Shown: piece after piece, positions 50,616-61,416 of the stretch
Layout of the letters: each line of letters opens with the position of its first letter
How positions within the stretch are numbered: position 1 is the stretch's first letter
DNA from: Thauera sp.
GTDB lineage: Bacteria > Pseudomonadota > Gammaproteobacteria > Burkholderiales > Rhodocyclaceae
Length of the DNA: 64,000 bases
Direction of reading: 5' to 3'
Assembly (NCBI GenBank): GCA_024235615.1
Contig: JACKMB010000001.1
Coordinates: 682,001 to 746,000, forward strand
Position numbers and translations under genes: made by a program
The notes under the pieces: generated by a model
Databases searched by the model: none
What the model saw: only the letters and a program-made list of their open reading frames with translations
What the model was told of the DNA's origin: nothing

Positions 50616-50971
50616 GCATCTCGCGAATCTTTTTTTGCGCCGCCCCGGCAAACACCCGAACGACCCGACCCCGAAACACCCAACCGCTCCAACCCTCCCT
50701 GCACCGCTGCGCCTGCGTTCAAGCACTGCCGCGCTGGAAGAGGTGCGCATTATAGACACCCGAATCCAACGGTCAACTACAAAAAACAGCAAAAATACTG
50801 ATGCACCCATCCAGAACGCTGCAGCCGCCGTTCGCGCCTGCCGGCCCTCCTGCAGGAACCGCTGCATTGAAGTCCGCAGTGCAGACGGGCGAGAATGCGG
50901 CGCACAGGCGGCGATTCGCTCAAACGCTGGCGGTCTGCGGGCACGGAGCCCGGTGGCGACCACCGAGGGAC
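50616..50971. other. Gap without a recognised gene
   Basis: From the rRNA promoter to the end of the PilZ-like gene I see A-rich stretches near 50629-50636 (possibly a weak UP element for the rRNA promoter) and no convincing coding frame, RNA or repeat. Confidence 0.5.
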
Positions 50972-52525
50972 TCAAAGGACCTGGAAGACCTGCAGTTGAT
51001 AGCCCGCTTCGCGACGCAGGACGCCCAGTGAGCGCAACTTGCAGACCGACCCTGAAGTCTTTACGAAGACCGGCTCGGCGAGGGCAGGGGCGTTTGCAGG
51101 CAGGAGGACGCGCAAAGCCTCCCCCTTGCTTGGAACGTCGCACAGGATCCCGTCGACACTGTTGCGACCATCATCGACGACCCCGAGCGAAGGCGATCGT
51201 GCGAGCAGTTCGATGCCCAGGCCGGCATGCGTCGCCCACATGCGCAGTCGCCGCACGATGCCAAGCTGCCAACCGTCACCATCGACGAAATGGATGCCGA
51301 GCAGTTCTCCGATATCTGGCCAGGCCCGCGTTGGATCGCTGTTGGCCACGATCTGCAGCCCGCTGCGACTGAAGTCGACCACCCTCCAGTTCCGCGGCAC
51401 CGGAAGAGGCTGCCCGCCAATGACGGCAGTGCATGCATGGAGCCCACGCGCGATGTCCGCGCTCGCGTCCTGAAGGTATCGGCGCCGAGTCCGCACCGGC
51501 GGTGCCTTCGACCACTGCATGCGCAGGTATTCGACGGCGGCACGTGCATGCTCGAGCGGGAGACGGCCGAAGGGTGCAGGTACGATGGAGCGCGCGAGTT
51601 GCCTGGAGAACTCGGCCAGCAACTCGCCCGCCGCCCAGGGCGCGAAACGCCACTCCCCTTCCCGGTGCTTTCCCATCTGCCGGGCCGGGATGGTGCCCTC
51701 CTCCGGAATCACGACATACTGGGGCACATCGGCAGCACGGCGATCGAGCGACAGGAACGGCAGGCAGACATCCACGACGTGGCCGAGCGCGATGCCCATC
51801 TCGAGTTCGACCTGGTCGAGATTGATGCTGTAGTGGGCGACCGCGCGAAGATACTCCCGACCGATGTTGTGGACGTCCCCACCGACGACGCTGTCGCGGG
51901 CCTCGGGAGACGCGGCAAAGAGCTGGCCGATCCGCGCCCACAGCACCTCGTCGGGACCGAAGCGGTCACAAGCGGACCATTTCAAGGCCTCGACCACGGC
52001 GCTTGCCAGCCGCAGGCGGGTCGCCTCCGATCCGGCCACCGAATTCGATGGGGAAAGACACCAGTAGCCGTCGCACACCGCCATCCAGGCGTCACGCACA
52101 CCGGCAAGCCAACGCACCCACCATGCGTGGTCATGCCCCGAAGCGGGATCGCCCGATGCGCGCACCCCGATCGGCGCGGAGCGCTCGACTGCCTCGCGCA
52201 AGGCATCGTCGAAGCTGGACACGACGTGCAGCCCTGCGACTTCGGTCTTCGGACTACCCGGCTTGTACAACGCCCGCAAGGTTGCCGTCGCAGCCTCGAG
52301 CCCCACAACCGGATTCCCGCCGCCGGCAAGCACGCCGGCGGGAGTGTAATCGAGCGTTCTGGGCTGATCCAAAGGCCATTCTCCGCACAAGACGCGCCAG
52401 CGCTTCCCCGGATGGGAAAAGCGCTCGAGCACGCGACGTTTCGCCACATTCTGAACCAGCGCGGAAGGCGGTGTCCACCGCACAGCCACCATGACGAACG
52501 CGAGATCGGGAGGCGTCCGCGTCAC
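50972..52525 (-). CDS. Hypothetical protein with PilZ-like C-terminal domain
   Basis: A 517-residue soluble protein that I do not recognise as a whole. Toward the C-terminus (~residues 350-480) an arginine-rich RTRRRYLQD is followed by WRVVDFSRSGLQI, which fits the RxxxR...DxSxxG pattern of PilZ c-di-GMP-binding domains. The N-terminal ~330 residues are mixed helix/strand with no motif found. It is the sole minus-strand gene between the rRNA promoter and thyA and is divergent from thyA. A c-di-GMP effector role is inference. Confidence 0.65.
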   Translation of the reverse strand: MTRTPPDLAFVMVAVRWTPPSALVQNVAKRRVLERFSHPGKRWRVLCGEWPLDQPRTLDYTPAGVLAGGGNPVVGLEAATATLRALYKPGSPKTEVAGLHVVSSFDDALREAVERSAPIGVRASGDPASGHDHAWWVRWLAGVRDAWMAVCDGYWCLSPSNSVAGSEATRLRLASAVVEALKWSACDRFGPDEVLWARIGQLFAASPEARDSVVGGDVHNIGREYLRAVAHYSINLDQVELEMGIALGHVVDVCLPFLSLDRRAADVPQYVVIPEEGTIPARQMGKHREGEWRFAPWAAGELLAEFSRQLARSIVPAPFGRLPLEHARAAVEYLRMQWSKAPPVRTRRRYLQDASADIARGLHACTAVIGGQPLPVPRNWRVVDFSRSGLQIVANSDPTRAWPDIGELLGIHFVDGDGWQLGIVRRLRMWATHAGLGIELLARSPSLGVVDDGRNSVDGILCDVPSKGEALRVLLPANAPALAEPVFVKTSGSVCKLRSLGVLRREAGYQLQVFQVL

Positions 52526-52583
52526 CGCAGCCCAGCCCCTTGCCTCCGCACAGTAGAATCACGCCTTTTTACCGGAAGCGAGC

Positions 52584-53378
52584 ATGCGACAGTACCTCGA
52601 CCTGATGCGCCATGTGCTCGAGCACGGCGACCCCAAGACCGACCGGACCGGGACCGGCACGCTATCCGTGTTCGGCTGGCAGATGCGCTTTCGCCTCCAG
52701 GACGGCTTTCCGCTGCTGACCACCAAGAAACTGCACACGCGCTCGATCATCCACGAGCTGCTGTGGTTTCTGCAGGGAGACACCAACATCCGCTACCTGA
52801 AGGAAAACGGCGTATCGATCTGGGACGAATGGGCCGACGCCGACGGCGAACTCGGCCCGGTGTATGGCAAGCAGTGGCGGAGCTGGGAAACCGCGGACGG
52901 GCGCACGGTCGATCAGCTCGCTCGCGTCGTCGACAGCATCCGGCACAACCCGGACTCGCGCCGCCACCTCGTCTCGGCGTGGAATCCGGGCGAGGTCGAC
53001 GACATGGCCCTGCCGCCCTGCCACGCGCTGTTCCAGTTCTACGTCGCCGGCGGGCGGCTGTCGTGCCAGCTCTACCAGCGCAGCGCGGACATCTTCCTTG
53101 GCGTTCCCTTCAACATTGCCTCCTATGCGCTGCTAACCCACATGGTGGCGCAGGTGTGCGAACTCGAGCCGGGCGATTTCATCTGGACGGGCGGCGACTG
53201 CCACCTGTACAGCAACCATCTGGAGCAGGCACGCGAGCAACTCGGGCGCGAGCCGCGCGCCCTGCCCACGCTGCGCCTGAATCCCGCGGTGCGCGACCTC
53301 TTCGGCTTCCGCTTCGAGGACATCGCGCTCGAGGGCTATGACCCGCATCCGCACATCAAGGCTCCGGTGGCGGTATGA
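52584..53378 (+). CDS. thyA: Thymidylate synthase
   Basis: A 264-residue ThyA, same length as the E. coli enzyme, making dTMP from dUMP with methylene-tetrahydrofolate. It begins [31 protein letters not shown], with the dUMP-binding Arg in the DRTGTGT loop, and has the catalytic Cys in [13 protein letters not shown] near residue 146. The [14 protein letters not shown] and [10 protein letters not shown] blocks follow. It overlaps folA by four bases (ATGA), so the two are coupled. Confidence 0.98.
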   Translation: MRQYLDLMRHVLEHGDPKTDRTGTGTLSVFGWQMRFRLQDGFPLLTTKKLHTRSIIHELLWFLQGDTNIRYLKENGVSIWDEWADADGELGPVYGKQWRSWETADGRTVDQLARVVDSIRHNPDSRRHLVSAWNPGEVDDMALPPCHALFQFYVAGGRLSCQLYQRSADIFLGVPFNIASYALLTHMVAQVCELEPGDFIWTGGDCHLYSNHLEQAREQLGREPRALPTLRLNPAVRDLFGFRFEDIALEGYDPHPHIKAPVAV

Positions 53379-53869
53379 ATCGACCCGAGATCGTCCTCAT
53401 CGCCGCGGTCGCGCGCAACGGCACCATCGGACGCGACAACGAGCTGCCGTGGCGGCTCAGGGCCGACCTGCAGCATTTCCGTGCGCTCACGCTCGGCCAC
53501 CCCATCCTGATGGGACGCAAGACCTGGGAGTCGCTCGGCCGTCCGCTGCCCGGAAGACGCAACCTCGTCGTAAGCCGCGACCCGGAGTTCCGCGCCGAAG
53601 GCGCCGAATGCTTCGCCGACCCCGCGACCGCGATCGCCGCCGTCGGCGGGGCGCCGACGCTGTTCGTGATCGGCGGGGCCCAGCTCTACGCCCAGCTGCT
53701 TCCCCACGCCGATCGCCTCGAGCTCACCGAGGTGCACGCCGACATCGACGGCGATGCGCACTTCCCCGCCTTCGATCCGGCGCAGTTCGTCGAGGAGTGC
53801 CGCGAGGCACACCACGCCGACGCAGACAACGCCTTCGACTTCGACTTCGTACGCTACCGCCGGCGCTGA
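53375..53869 (+). CDS. folA: Dihydrofolate reductase
   Basis: A 164-residue DHFR regenerating the tetrahydrofolate consumed by ThyA. It has [20 protein letters not shown] near the N-terminus with the active-site Met20-loop region, [20 protein letters not shown] for NADPH, and VIGGAQLY near residue 95. The usual catalytic acid (Asp or Glu near 27-30) falls in RADLQHF. It shares a start-stop overlap with thyA and is followed by a perfect 17-bp hairpin. Confidence 0.96.
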   Translation: MNRPEIVLIAAVARNGTIGRDNELPWRLRADLQHFRALTLGHPILMGRKTWESLGRPLPGRRNLVVSRDPEFRAEGAECFADPATAIAAVGGAPTLFVIGGAQLYAQLLPHADRLELTEVHADIDGDAHFPAFDPAQFVEECREAHHADADNAFDFDFVRYRRR

Positions 53870-53901
53870 AGCCGTCAGGAGCGCCGGCACTGCCACCGCA
53901 A

Positions 53902-53940
53902 CGAACGAAGAGGGCCGCATCACGCGGCCCTCTTCGTTCG
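53902..53940. terminator. Bidirectional terminator between folA and the decarboxylase gene
   Basis: Two 17-base arms (53902-53918 and 53924-53940), starting CGAACGAAGAGGG and closing CCCTCTTCGTTCG, pair perfectly over a 5-base loop ATCAC. The genes converge here, and A/T-rich ends on each side suit both directions. Confidence 0.75.
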
Positions 53941-53963
53941 ACGCCCCCCGCGCCGCGCGAGTC

Positions 53964-56207
53964 TCAGCCCTTCACGCAATCCACGTGATAGCGCCCGTCC
54001 TCGCCCTTGACCAGGCCGTGGATGTCGGTCTCGAAGCCCGGGAAGCGCGCATTGAAGTCACGCGCGAACTTCAGGTAGCGCACGATCGTCGCGTTGAAGC
54101 GCTCGCCCGGGATCAGCAGCGGGATGCCCGGCGGATAGGGCGTGACCAGCATCGCGGTGACGCGGCCCTCGAGTTCGTCGAGCACCACGCGCTCGATCTC
54201 GCGGTGCGCCATCTTGGCGAAGGCGTCGGCGGGCTTCATCGCCGGCACCATGTCCGAGAGGTACATCTCGGTGGTCAGGCGGGCCACGTCATTGGCCTTG
54301 TAGAAGCTGTGGATCTGGTCGCACAGGTCCTTGAGGCCGACGCGCTCGTAGCGCGGGTGCTTGGCGATGAACTCGGGCATCACCCGCCACAGCGGCTGGT
54401 TGCGGTCGTAGTCGTCCTTGAACTGCTGCAGCTCGGTCACCATCGTGTTCCAGCGCCCCTTGGTGATGCCGATGGTGAACATGATGAAGAAGGAGTACAG
54501 GCCGGTCTTCTCGACGATGATGCCGTGCTCGGCGAGGTACTTGGTGACGATCGCCGCCGGGATGCCGGTGTGTTCGGCGAAGTCGCCATCCATGTTGAGG
54601 CCCGGGGTGATGATCGTGGCCTTGATCGGGTCGAGGATGTTGAAGCCCTCGGCCAGGTTGCCGAAGCCGTGCCAGCGCTCGCCCGCCTTCAGTGTCCAGT
54701 CGGCGCGGTGGCCGATGCCCTCCTCGGCGAGGTATTCCGGCCCCCACACCTGGAACCACCATTCGTCTTCGCCGAACTCCGCATCGACCTTGCGCATCGC
54801 GCGGCGGAACTCCACGGCTTCCGACAACGACTCGTTCACCAGCGCCGTGCCCCCCGGCGCCTCCATCATCGCCGCCGCCACGTCGCACGACGCGATGATC
54901 GCGTACTGCGGCGAGGTCGAGGTGTGCATCAGGTAGGCCTCGTTGAAGATGTCGCGGTCGAGCTTGCGGGTCTGCGAGTCCTGCACGAGGATCTGCGAGG
55001 CCTGGCTGAGGCCGGCGAGCAGCTTGTGGGTGGACTGGGTGGCGAACACCATGGATTCGCGGCAGCGCGGGCGGTCGGCGCCGATCGCGTGGTAGTCGCC
55101 GTAGAAATCGTGGAAGGCGGCGTGCGGCAGCCAGGCCTCGTCGAAGTGCAGGGTGTCGATCTCGCCGTCGAGCAGATCCTTGATGGCCTCGACGTTGTAC
55201 ACCACGCCGTCGTAGGTCGACTGGGTGATGGTGAGGATGCGCGGCTTCTTGTTCTTCGCCTCGCGCGCGAAGGGGTTGGCCTCGATCTTCTTCTGGATGT
55301 TCTCGATCGAGAACTCCTCCAGCGGGATCGGGCCGATGATGCCGTAGTGGTTGCGCGTCGGGGTCAGGAACACCGGCACCGCGCCGGTCATGATGATCGA
55401 GTGCAGGATGGACTTGTGGCAGTTGCGGTCGACGACGACGATGTCGCCGGGGGCCACCGTGGTGTGCCACACCATCTTGTTCGAGGTCGAGGTGCCGTTG
55501 GTGACGAAGTACAGGTGGTCACAGTTGAAGATGCGCGCCGCGTTGCGCTCGGAGGCCGCCACCGGACCGGTGTGGTCGAGCAGCTGGCCGAGCTCGTCGA
55601 CCGCGTTGCACACGTCCGCGCGCAACATGTTCTCGCCGAAGAACTGATGGAACATCTGCCCCACCGGGCTCTTCAGGAAGGCGACCCCGCCCGAATGGCC
55701 CGGGCAGTGCCAGGAATACGAGCTGTCGGCCGCATAGTGCGTCAGCGCGCGGAAGAAGGGCGGCGCCAGCGACTCGAGGTAGTTCTTCGCCTCGCGCACC
55801 ACATAGCGCGCGATGAACTCCGGCGTGTCCTCGAACATGTGGATGAAGCCGTGCATCTCGCGCAGCACGTCGTTGGGGATGTGACGCGTGGTGCGGGTCT
55901 CGCCGTGCAGGAAGATCGGGATGTCGGCGTTGCGGAAGCGGATCTCCTCGACGAAGGCGCGCAGGTCGGCGATCGCCTTGGCCGCGGCCTCGGGCGAGGA
56001 GAACTCCTCGTCGTCGATCGACAGGATGAAGGTCGAGCCGCGGCTCTGCTGCTGCGCGAAGGAGGTCAGGTCGCCGTAGCTGGTGACGCCGAGCACTTCC
56101 ATGCCCTCTTCCTCGATCGCCTTGGCGAGCGCGCGGATCCCCAGTCCCGAGGTGTTCTCCGAGCGGAAGTCCTCGTCGATGATGATGATGGGGAAGTGGA
56201 ATCTCAT
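53964..56207 (-). CDS. Orn/Lys/Arg decarboxylase, fold type I
   Basis: A 747-residue PLP enzyme of the bacterial acid-inducible/biosynthetic decarboxylase family. The N-terminal wing domain (~1-130) resembles a receiver fold (IIIIDEDFRSE). The PLP domain includes HCPGHSGGVAF, the conserved STSNKMV, and the cofactor lysine in ATQSTHKLLAG near residue 393. The C-terminal domain ends around AMLVTPYPPGIPLLIPGE. Substrate choice among arginine, lysine and ornithine is not decided by eye. It is monocistronic, convergent with folA. Confidence 0.92.
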   Translation of the reverse strand: MRFHFPIIIIDEDFRSENTSGLGIRALAKAIEEEGMEVLGVTSYGDLTSFAQQQSRGSTFILSIDDEEFSSPEAAAKAIADLRAFVEEIRFRNADIPIFLHGETRTTRHIPNDVLREMHGFIHMFEDTPEFIARYVVREAKNYLESLAPPFFRALTHYAADSSYSWHCPGHSGGVAFLKSPVGQMFHQFFGENMLRADVCNAVDELGQLLDHTGPVAASERNAARIFNCDHLYFVTNGTSTSNKMVWHTTVAPGDIVVVDRNCHKSILHSIIMTGAVPVFLTPTRNHYGIIGPIPLEEFSIENIQKKIEANPFAREAKNKKPRILTITQSTYDGVVYNVEAIKDLLDGEIDTLHFDEAWLPHAAFHDFYGDYHAIGADRPRCRESMVFATQSTHKLLAGLSQASQILVQDSQTRKLDRDIFNEAYLMHTSTSPQYAIIASCDVAAAMMEAPGGTALVNESLSEAVEFRRAMRKVDAEFGEDEWWFQVWGPEYLAEEGIGHRADWTLKAGERWHGFGNLAEGFNILDPIKATIITPGLNMDGDFAEHTGIPAAIVTKYLAEHGIIVEKTGLYSFFIMFTIGITKGRWNTMVTELQQFKDDYDRNQPLWRVMPEFIAKHPRYERVGLKDLCDQIHSFYKANDVARLTTEMYLSDMVPAMKPADAFAKMAHREIERVVLDELEGRVTAMLVTPYPPGIPLLIPGERFNATIVRYLKFARDFNARFPGFETDIHGLVKGEDGRYHVDCVKG

Positions 56208-56308
56208 CCTGGTCGTCTCCAGCGGGTCCGGGCGGGACGGGTAAAACCGGCAGTGTACTCCGGCGAAGATTGCCCGCGCGTTACCGAAAGTGGTTCAAGA
56301 AAGCACAA

Positions 56309-56327
56309 GGGGCCGTCAGGCGGCCCC
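56309..56327 (-). terminator. Hairpin downstream of dcd
   Basis: GGGGCCG and CGGCCCC pair over a 5-base loop about 30 bases after the dcd stop, followed on the minus strand by a moderately T-rich tail. Confidence 0.6.
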
Positions 56328-56356
56328 GTGGAAGAAGTCGTGCGAAGCGAAGGCGC

Positions 56357-56923
56357 TCAGATCTTGGGCAGGGTGACGCCGGTCTGGCCGAGGTACTTGC
56401 CGCCGCGATCCTTGTACGAGGTCTCGCACACCTCGTCCGACTCGAAGAACAGCATCTGCGCCACGCCCTCGTTGGCGTAGATCTTCGCCGGCAGCGGCGT
56501 GGTGTTGGAGAACTCGAGGGTCACGTGGCCCTCCCACTCGGGCTCGAGCGGGGTGACGTTCACGATGATGCCGCAGCGCGCGTAGGTGCTCTTGCCCAGG
56601 CACACGGTCAGCACGCTGCGCGGGATGCGGAAGTACTCGACCGTGCGCGCGAGCGCGAAGGAGTTCGGCGGGATGATGCACACGTCGCCGGTGAAGTCGA
56701 CGAAGTTGCGCGCGTCGAAGTCCTTGGGGTCGACGATGGTCGAGTTGATGTTGGTGAAGATCTTGAACTCGTTCGCCACGCGCACGTCGTAGCCGTAGCT
56801 CGAGGTGCCGTAGGACACGATTCGCCCGCTCTCGTTGCTGCGCACCAACTCCGGCGCGAAGGGCTCGATCATGCGGGCCTGTTCGGCCATGCGGCGGATC
56901 CACTTGTCGGACTTGATGGACAT
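56357..56923 (-). CDS. dcd: dCTP deaminase
   Basis: A 188-residue Dcd that turns dCTP into dUTP, feeding dTMP synthesis by Thy[20 protein letters not shown] and the later [18 protein letters not shown] block are typical; Glu in [14 protein letters not shown] is the catalytic acid. Length matches the trimeric monofunctional enzyme. It lies between mrp and the decarboxylase, each with its own hairpin. Confidence 0.96.
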   Translation of the reverse strand: MSIKSDKWIRRMAEQARMIEPFAPELVRSNESGRIVSYGTSSYGYDVRVANEFKIFTNINSTIVDPKDFDARNFVDFTGDVCIIPPNSFALARTVEYFRIPRSVLTVCLGKSTYARCGIIVNVTPLEPEWEGHVTLEFSNTTPLPAKIYANEGVAQMLFFESDEVCETSYKDRGGKYLGQTGVTLPKI

Positions 56924-57058
56924 GGGCGCGTCTTCCGGCGGGTTGCGGTGCGGGCGGCGGGAGCCGTCCGTGAAAAGCCGCGTAGTGTAAGGCAGGCGGG
57001 CTGCGGGCGAAAGGCGCAGCTCGAACGGAGAACGAACGAGCCGGCGAGGCCGGCGGCT

Positions 57059-57091
57059 GCCGCGCCCGCCCGCCGCAGCGGGCGGGCGCGG
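57059..57091. terminator. Hairpin between mrp and dcd
   Basis: CGCGCCCGCCCGC (57061-57073) and GCGGGCGGGCGCG (57078-57090) pair over a 4-base loop immediately after the mrp stop. There is no T run. Confidence 0.55.
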
Positions 57092-57100
57092 CGCGCGCGA

Positions 57101-58192
57101 TCAGGCGGACTTGAACACGATGTTGGGGAACTTGTGCGTCATGTCCTTCGAGCGCTCGGCGATGCGCACCGCCACCTTGCGCGCGATCTGCTTGTAGATC
57201 GAGGCGATGCGACCGTCCGGATCGGCGACCACGGTGGGCGCGCCGCTGTCGGCCTCGGTGCGGATCTGGATGTCGAGCGGCAGCGCGCCGAGGAAGGGCA
57301 CCTTGAAGTCCGCGCACATCTTCTCGCCGCCACCCTGGCCGAAGATGTGCTCCTCGTGGCCGCACTTCGAACAGATGTGGATGCTCATGTTCTCGACCAC
57401 GCCGAGGATGGGCACGCCCACCTTCTCGAACATCTTCACGCCCTTGCGCGCGTCGAGCAGCGCGATGTCCTGCGGCGTGGTGACGATCACGGCACCGGTC
57501 ACCGGCACGCTCTGCGACAGGGTGAGCTGGATGTCGCCGGTGCCCGGGGGCATGTCGATGACGAGGTAGTCGAGGTCGTCCCAGGCGGTGTCCTTGAGCA
57601 TCTGGTTGAGCGCCTGCGTGGCCATCGGCCCGCGCCACACCATCGGGGTGTCGGGGTCGATCAGGAAGCCGATCGACATCGCCTGCAGCCCGAAGGCCTG
57701 CAGCGGGATCATCGTCTTGCCGTCCTCCGACACCGGGCGCTGGTCGCCGATGCCCAGCATCTGCGGCTGCGAGGGACCATAGATGTCGGCGTCGAGCAGG
57801 CCGACGCGGGCGCCCTCGGCGGACAGCGCCAGCGCGAGGTTCACCGCCGTCGTGCTCTTGCCCACGCCGCCCTTGCCCGAGGCCACCGCGATGATGTTGC
57901 GCACGCCCGGCAGCAGCTTGACGCCCTGCTGCACCGCATGCGCGACCACCTTGCTGGACACCGTCACGGCGACGCGCTCGACGCCCGCAAGCTTGGCCAC
58001 CGCCTCGCTCAGCAGTGCGCGGATCGGTTCGTGCTGGCTCTTCGCCGGATAGCCGAGCTCGACGTCGAAGCGGACCTCGCCGCCCTGCACCGACAGGTTG
58101 CGGATGCTGCGCCCGGCGACGAAATCCTTGCCGGTGTTGGGGTCGATCACCTGCTTGAGCGCCTCGGTGACGGTTTGCTGGTCAAGACTCAT
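57101..58192 (-). CDS. apbC: Iron-sulfur cluster carrier protein ApbC/Mrp
   Basis: A 363-residue Mrp/NBP35-type P-loop ATPase. An N-terminal MIP18/DUF59-like domain (~1-90) comes first, and the deviant Walker [13 protein letters not shown] lies near 104. A CxxC pair ([12 protein letters not shown]) near 280 binds the Fe-S cluster at the dimer face. It delivers clusters to apo-enzymes in the cytoplasm. In many betaproteobacteria it sits beside metG, as here with an OmpA lipoprotein between. Confidence 0.95.
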   Translation of the reverse strand: MSLDQQTVTEALKQVIDPNTGKDFVAGRSIRNLSVQGGEVRFDVELGYPAKSQHEPIRALLSEAVAKLAGVERVAVTVSSKVVAHAVQQGVKLLPGVRNIIAVASGKGGVGKSTTAVNLALALSAEGARVGLLDADIYGPSQPQMLGIGDQRPVSEDGKTMIPLQAFGLQAMSIGFLIDPDTPMVWRGPMATQALNQMLKDTAWDDLDYLVIDMPPGTGDIQLTLSQSVPVTGAVIVTTPQDIALLDARKGVKMFEKVGVPILGVVENMSIHICSKCGHEEHIFGQGGGEKMCADFKVPFLGALPLDIQIRTEADSGAPTVVADPDGRIASIYKQIARKVAVRIAERSKDMTHKFPNIVFKSA

Positions 58193-58368
58193 CGCGTTTT
58201 CCTCGAAAATCGGTGCACCCGACGCCGGGTGGAAGCGGCAGAATCATACCGGAGCGCAGCGCCGGACTCACCCGCGTTCTGCGCAGGGTTACTCCGCAGG
58301 CCGGGTCGCCCGCCCGCAGGATCCGTTCGACGAACTTCCCGCGCGCCGCACACCGGCGCCCCACGCAC

Positions 58369-58968
58369 ATGACTTCTCGCAACACCCGCCGCAAATCCGC
58401 CTTTCCCACGGCCCTCGCCTCCGCCGCCGTGCTTGCCAGCCTGCTCGCCGCGTGCGCCACGCCGGGTGGCGGGTCGGGAGCAGAGCCCGACGCGATCCAC
58501 CGCCACGCCCTCGTGCGCACCGCGCCGCCCGCGCCATCCTGGAGTGCCCTGCACGAGCAGCTCGGCAAGGCCGCCGCCGGCATCGCCGGGGTCGAGCTCG
58601 GCAAGGTCGACACGGCAGGCTTCCACGTGCAGATTCCGGTCGCCGACGGCTTCGCCAGCGGCAGCGCGCAGATCCGCCCCGCACTCGGACGCGCGCTCGA
58701 TGCGCTCGCGCCGGCGCTCGCCGCCGAGCCCGGGGTGGCGGTGCGCGTACTCGGACACACCGACAGCCAGGGCAGCGAGATGGTCAACCTGCGCCTGTCG
58801 ATCTCACGCGCCGAAGCGGTGGTGGCATGGCTGCAAGAGCGCGGCATCGCGCTCGACCGCCTCACCGCGGACGGCCGCGGCGAGGCCGATCCGCTCACCT
58901 CCAATGCCACCGAGGAAGGCCGCGTGCGCAACCGCCGCATCGAGCTGATCCTCTCGCCCATGCCCTGA
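58369..58968 (+). CDS. OmpA-family peptidoglycan-binding lipoprotein
   Basis: A 199-residue exported protein. The signal peptide ends in the lipobox LLAAC (Cys near residue 25). The C-terminal ~110 residues are an OmpA/MotB domain with [20 protein letters not shown] and the closing [11 protein letters not shown], which bind meso-DAP peptidoglycan. I chose the ATG at 58369 to place a proper signal peptide; the longer frame upstream has none. It links outer membrane and cell wall and is divergent from mrp. Confidence 0.88.
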   Translation: MTSRNTRRKSAFPTALASAAVLASLLAACATPGGGSGAEPDAIHRHALVRTAPPAPSWSALHEQLGKAAAGIAGVELGKVDTAGFHVQIPVADGFASGSAQIRPALGRALDALAPALAAEPGVAVRVLGHTDSQGSEMVNLRLSISRAEAVVAWLQERGIALDRLTADGRGEADPLTSNATEEGRVRNRRIELILSPMP

Positions 58969-59045
58969 GCGCTCGCCACGGCGCGGTAGCGCGTGCCGCT
59001 TTGTTAAACTCTCGCCTTTATCCGGCACCGACCCCCGCACCCATC

Positions 59046-61244
59046 ATGTCCCGCAAGCTCCTCGTCACCAACGCCCTGCCCTACGCCAACGGCGACATCC
59101 ACCTCGGCCACCTCGTGGGCTACATCCAGGCCGACATCTGGGTGCGCTTCCAGCGCATGCGAGGTCATTCGGTGCACTACGTGTGCGCGGACGACACCCA
59201 CGGCACGCCGGTGATGCTGCGCGCCGAGAAGGAAGGCCTCACCCCCGAGCAGCTCATCGAGCGCGTGCACGGCGAGCACCTGCGCGACTTCACCGCCTTC
59301 GGCGTCGCCTTCGACAACTACCACTCCACGCACAGCGTCGAGAACCGCTTCTACGCCGAGGACATCTACGGCAAGCTCAAGTCGGGCGGTCTCATCGACA
59401 CGCGCTCGATCGAGCAGTACTACGACCCGGTCAAGGAGATGTTCCTGCCCGACCGCTTCATCAAGGGCGAATGCCCCAAGTGCGGTGCGGCCGACCAGTA
59501 CGGCGACAACTGCGAGGCCTGCGGCGCGGCCTACGCCCCCACCGAGCTCAAGAACCCCTACTCGGCCGTGTCCGGCGCCAAGCCGGTGCTCAAGACCTCG
59601 GAGCACTACTTCTTCCGCCTCTCGGACGAGCGCGCGGTCGCCTTCCTGCGCGAATGGACGCGGGGCACCAACGCCGCCGGCGAACGCCGCCTGCAGGCGG
59701 AAGCGGCCAACAAGATGAAGGAGTGGCTCGGCGAGGAAGGCGAGAACAAGCTCTCCGACTGGGACATCTCGCGCGACGCGCCCTACTTCGGCTTCGAGAT
59801 CCCGGGCGCGCCGGGCAAGTACTTCTATGTGTGGCTGGACGCGCCGATCGGCTACCTCGCCAGCTTCCGCAACCTCGCCGCCAAGCGCGCCGCCGCGGGC
59901 GAGCACATCGCCGTCGAGGACTACACCGACGCCAGCCGCGCCGCCGCCGCCGGCACCGAGATGGTGCACTTCATCGGCAAGGACATCCTCTACTTCCACG
60001 CCCTGTTCTGGCCCGCGATGCTGAAGTTCGCCGGCTACGCCACGCCCAGCCGGCTGTGCGTCAACGGCTTCCTGACCGTCGACGGCGCCAAGATGAGCAA
60101 GAGCCGCGGCACCTTCATCACCGCGCACTCCTACATCGCCCAGAAGCTCAACCCCGAGTGGCTGCGCTACTACTTCGCCGGCAAGTCCAACGGCACCATG
60201 GAAGACGTCGACCTCAACCTCGACGACATGATCGCCAAGGTCAATTCCGACCTCGTCGGCAAGTTCGTGAACATCGCCAGCCGCTGTGCCGGCTTCATCG
60301 GCAAGCGCTTCGACGGCAGGCTGGGCGAGGCCGATGCCGCAGCCTGTGCCGAATTCGCCACCGCCTGGGCCGAGGGCCGCGTCGCCAACGCGTACGAGGA
60401 ACGCGACTACGGCCGCGCGCTGCGCGAGATCATGCGCCTGGCCGATCTCGCCAATCAGTACGTGAACGACCACAAGCCGTGGGAACTGGCCAAGCAGGAA
60501 GGCCAGGAGGCCCGCCTGCACGCCGTGTGCAGCACCGCGCTGACCATGTTCCGCGACCTCACCCGCTACCTCAAGCCGGTGCTGCCGGCGCTCGCGGCGC
60601 AGGTCGAGGCCTTCCTCGCCATCCCGGCGATGGATTGGCAGGGCGACTGGGCCCCGCTGCCCGCCGGCCACGCCATCCAGGCATACAGCCACCTGATGAC
60701 CCGCGTCGAGCGCAAGCAGATCGACGCCCTGCTCGAGGCCAACCGCGAGTCGCTCGCCCCGACCGCGGCCGCGCCGGCGAAGGCGGACAAACCCGCGCAG
60801 GACGCCAGGGACACAAAGACCGCCTCGTCCCAGCAGCGCCACGCCGAGAAGCAGCAGCATTCGGCGCAGGCCGCGGAGACCGCCACCGAGCACATCTCGA
60901 TCGACGATTTCACCAAGGTCGAGCTGCGCATCGCCAGGATCGCCGACGCCCAGCACGTCGAAGGCGCCGACAAGCTCATCCGCCTGTCGCTCGACATCGG
61001 CGAGACCGACGCGGCCGGCAACCCGAAGCCGCGCCAGGTCTTCGCCGGCATCAAGTCGGCCTACGACCCGGCCACCCTGGTCGGCCGCATGACGGTGATG
61101 GTCGCCAACCTCGCGCCGCGCAAGATGAAGTTCGGCCTGAGCGAGGGCATGGTGCTCGCCGCCTCCGACACCGCCGGCAACACGCCGGGCATCTTCCTGC
61201 TCTCGCCCGACGCCGGCGCGCTCCCCGGCATGAAGGTGAAGTGA
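59046..61244 (+). CDS. metG: Methionyl-tRNA synthetase
   Basis: A 732-residue class I synthetase. The HIGH region is [12 protein letters not shown] near residue 12. A zinc knuckle lies near 145 ([17 protein letters not shown]) and KMSKS at [12 protein letters not shown] near 345. Residues ~620-732 form the C-terminal Trbp111-type tRNA-binding dimer domain ([14 protein letters not shown]...). An Ala/Lys-rich linker of about 60 residues precedes that domain. Length and layout match proteobacterial MetG. The ATG at 59046 begins [12 protein letters not shown], standard for the family. Confidence 0.98.
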   Translation: MSRKLLVTNALPYANGDIHLGHLVGYIQADIWVRFQRMRGHSVHYVCADDTHGTPVMLRAEKEGLTPEQLIERVHGEHLRDFTAFGVAFDNYHSTHSVENRFYAEDIYGKLKSGGLIDTRSIEQYYDPVKEMFLPDRFIKGECPKCGAADQYGDNCEACGAAYAPTELKNPYSAVSGAKPVLKTSEHYFFRLSDERAVAFLREWTRGTNAAGERRLQAEAANKMKEWLGEEGENKLSDWDISRDAPYFGFEIPGAPGKYFYVWLDAPIGYLASFRNLAAKRAAAGEHIAVEDYTDASRAAAAGTEMVHFIGKDILYFHALFWPAMLKFAGYATPSRLCVNGFLTVDGAKMSKSRGTFITAHSYIAQKLNPEWLRYYFAGKSNGTMEDVDLNLDDMIAKVNSDLVGKFVNIASRCAGFIGKRFDGRLGEADAAACAEFATAWAEGRVANAYEERDYGRALREIMRLADLANQYVNDHKPWELAKQEGQEARLHAVCSTALTMFRDLTRYLKPVLPALAAQVEAFLAIPAMDWQGDWAPLPAGHAIQAYSHLMTRVERKQIDALLEANRESLAPTAAAPAKADKPAQDARDTKTASSQQRHAEKQQHSAQAAETATEHISIDDFTKVELRIARIADAQHVEGADKLIRLSLDIGETDAAGNPKPRQVFAGIKSAYDPATLVGRMTVMVANLAPRKMKFGLSEGMVLAASDTAGNTPGIFLLSPDAGALPGMKVK

Positions 61245-61416
61245 CCCGCCCCGAGTAGCCGTCATGCCGCTCACCCCCTCGAAACGCTGGATCGTCCTGC
61301 ATCACGCCGGCCGAGGGTGATCGTCTCCGCGCTCCGCGCCGCCTGCCTGCCATCGACGCGGGCGGCGCCGCCCGGGCCTCGCGCCCCGTCCTGAACCAGT
61401 ACGCAGCGGAGACAGC

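Noticed and set aside
53754-56480. 908-residue plus-strand frame opposite the decarboxylase
   Set aside because: Antisense shadow of a clear PLP decarboxylase; low-complexity composition.
58098-59045. N-terminal extension of MetG in the same frame
   Set aside because: It runs through the OmpA-type lipoprotein gene in another frame; MetG proteins begin at the [12 protein letters not shown] block.
59004-61274. 756-residue minus-strand frame opposite metG
   Set aside because: Shadow of the metG reading frame; no family motifs.
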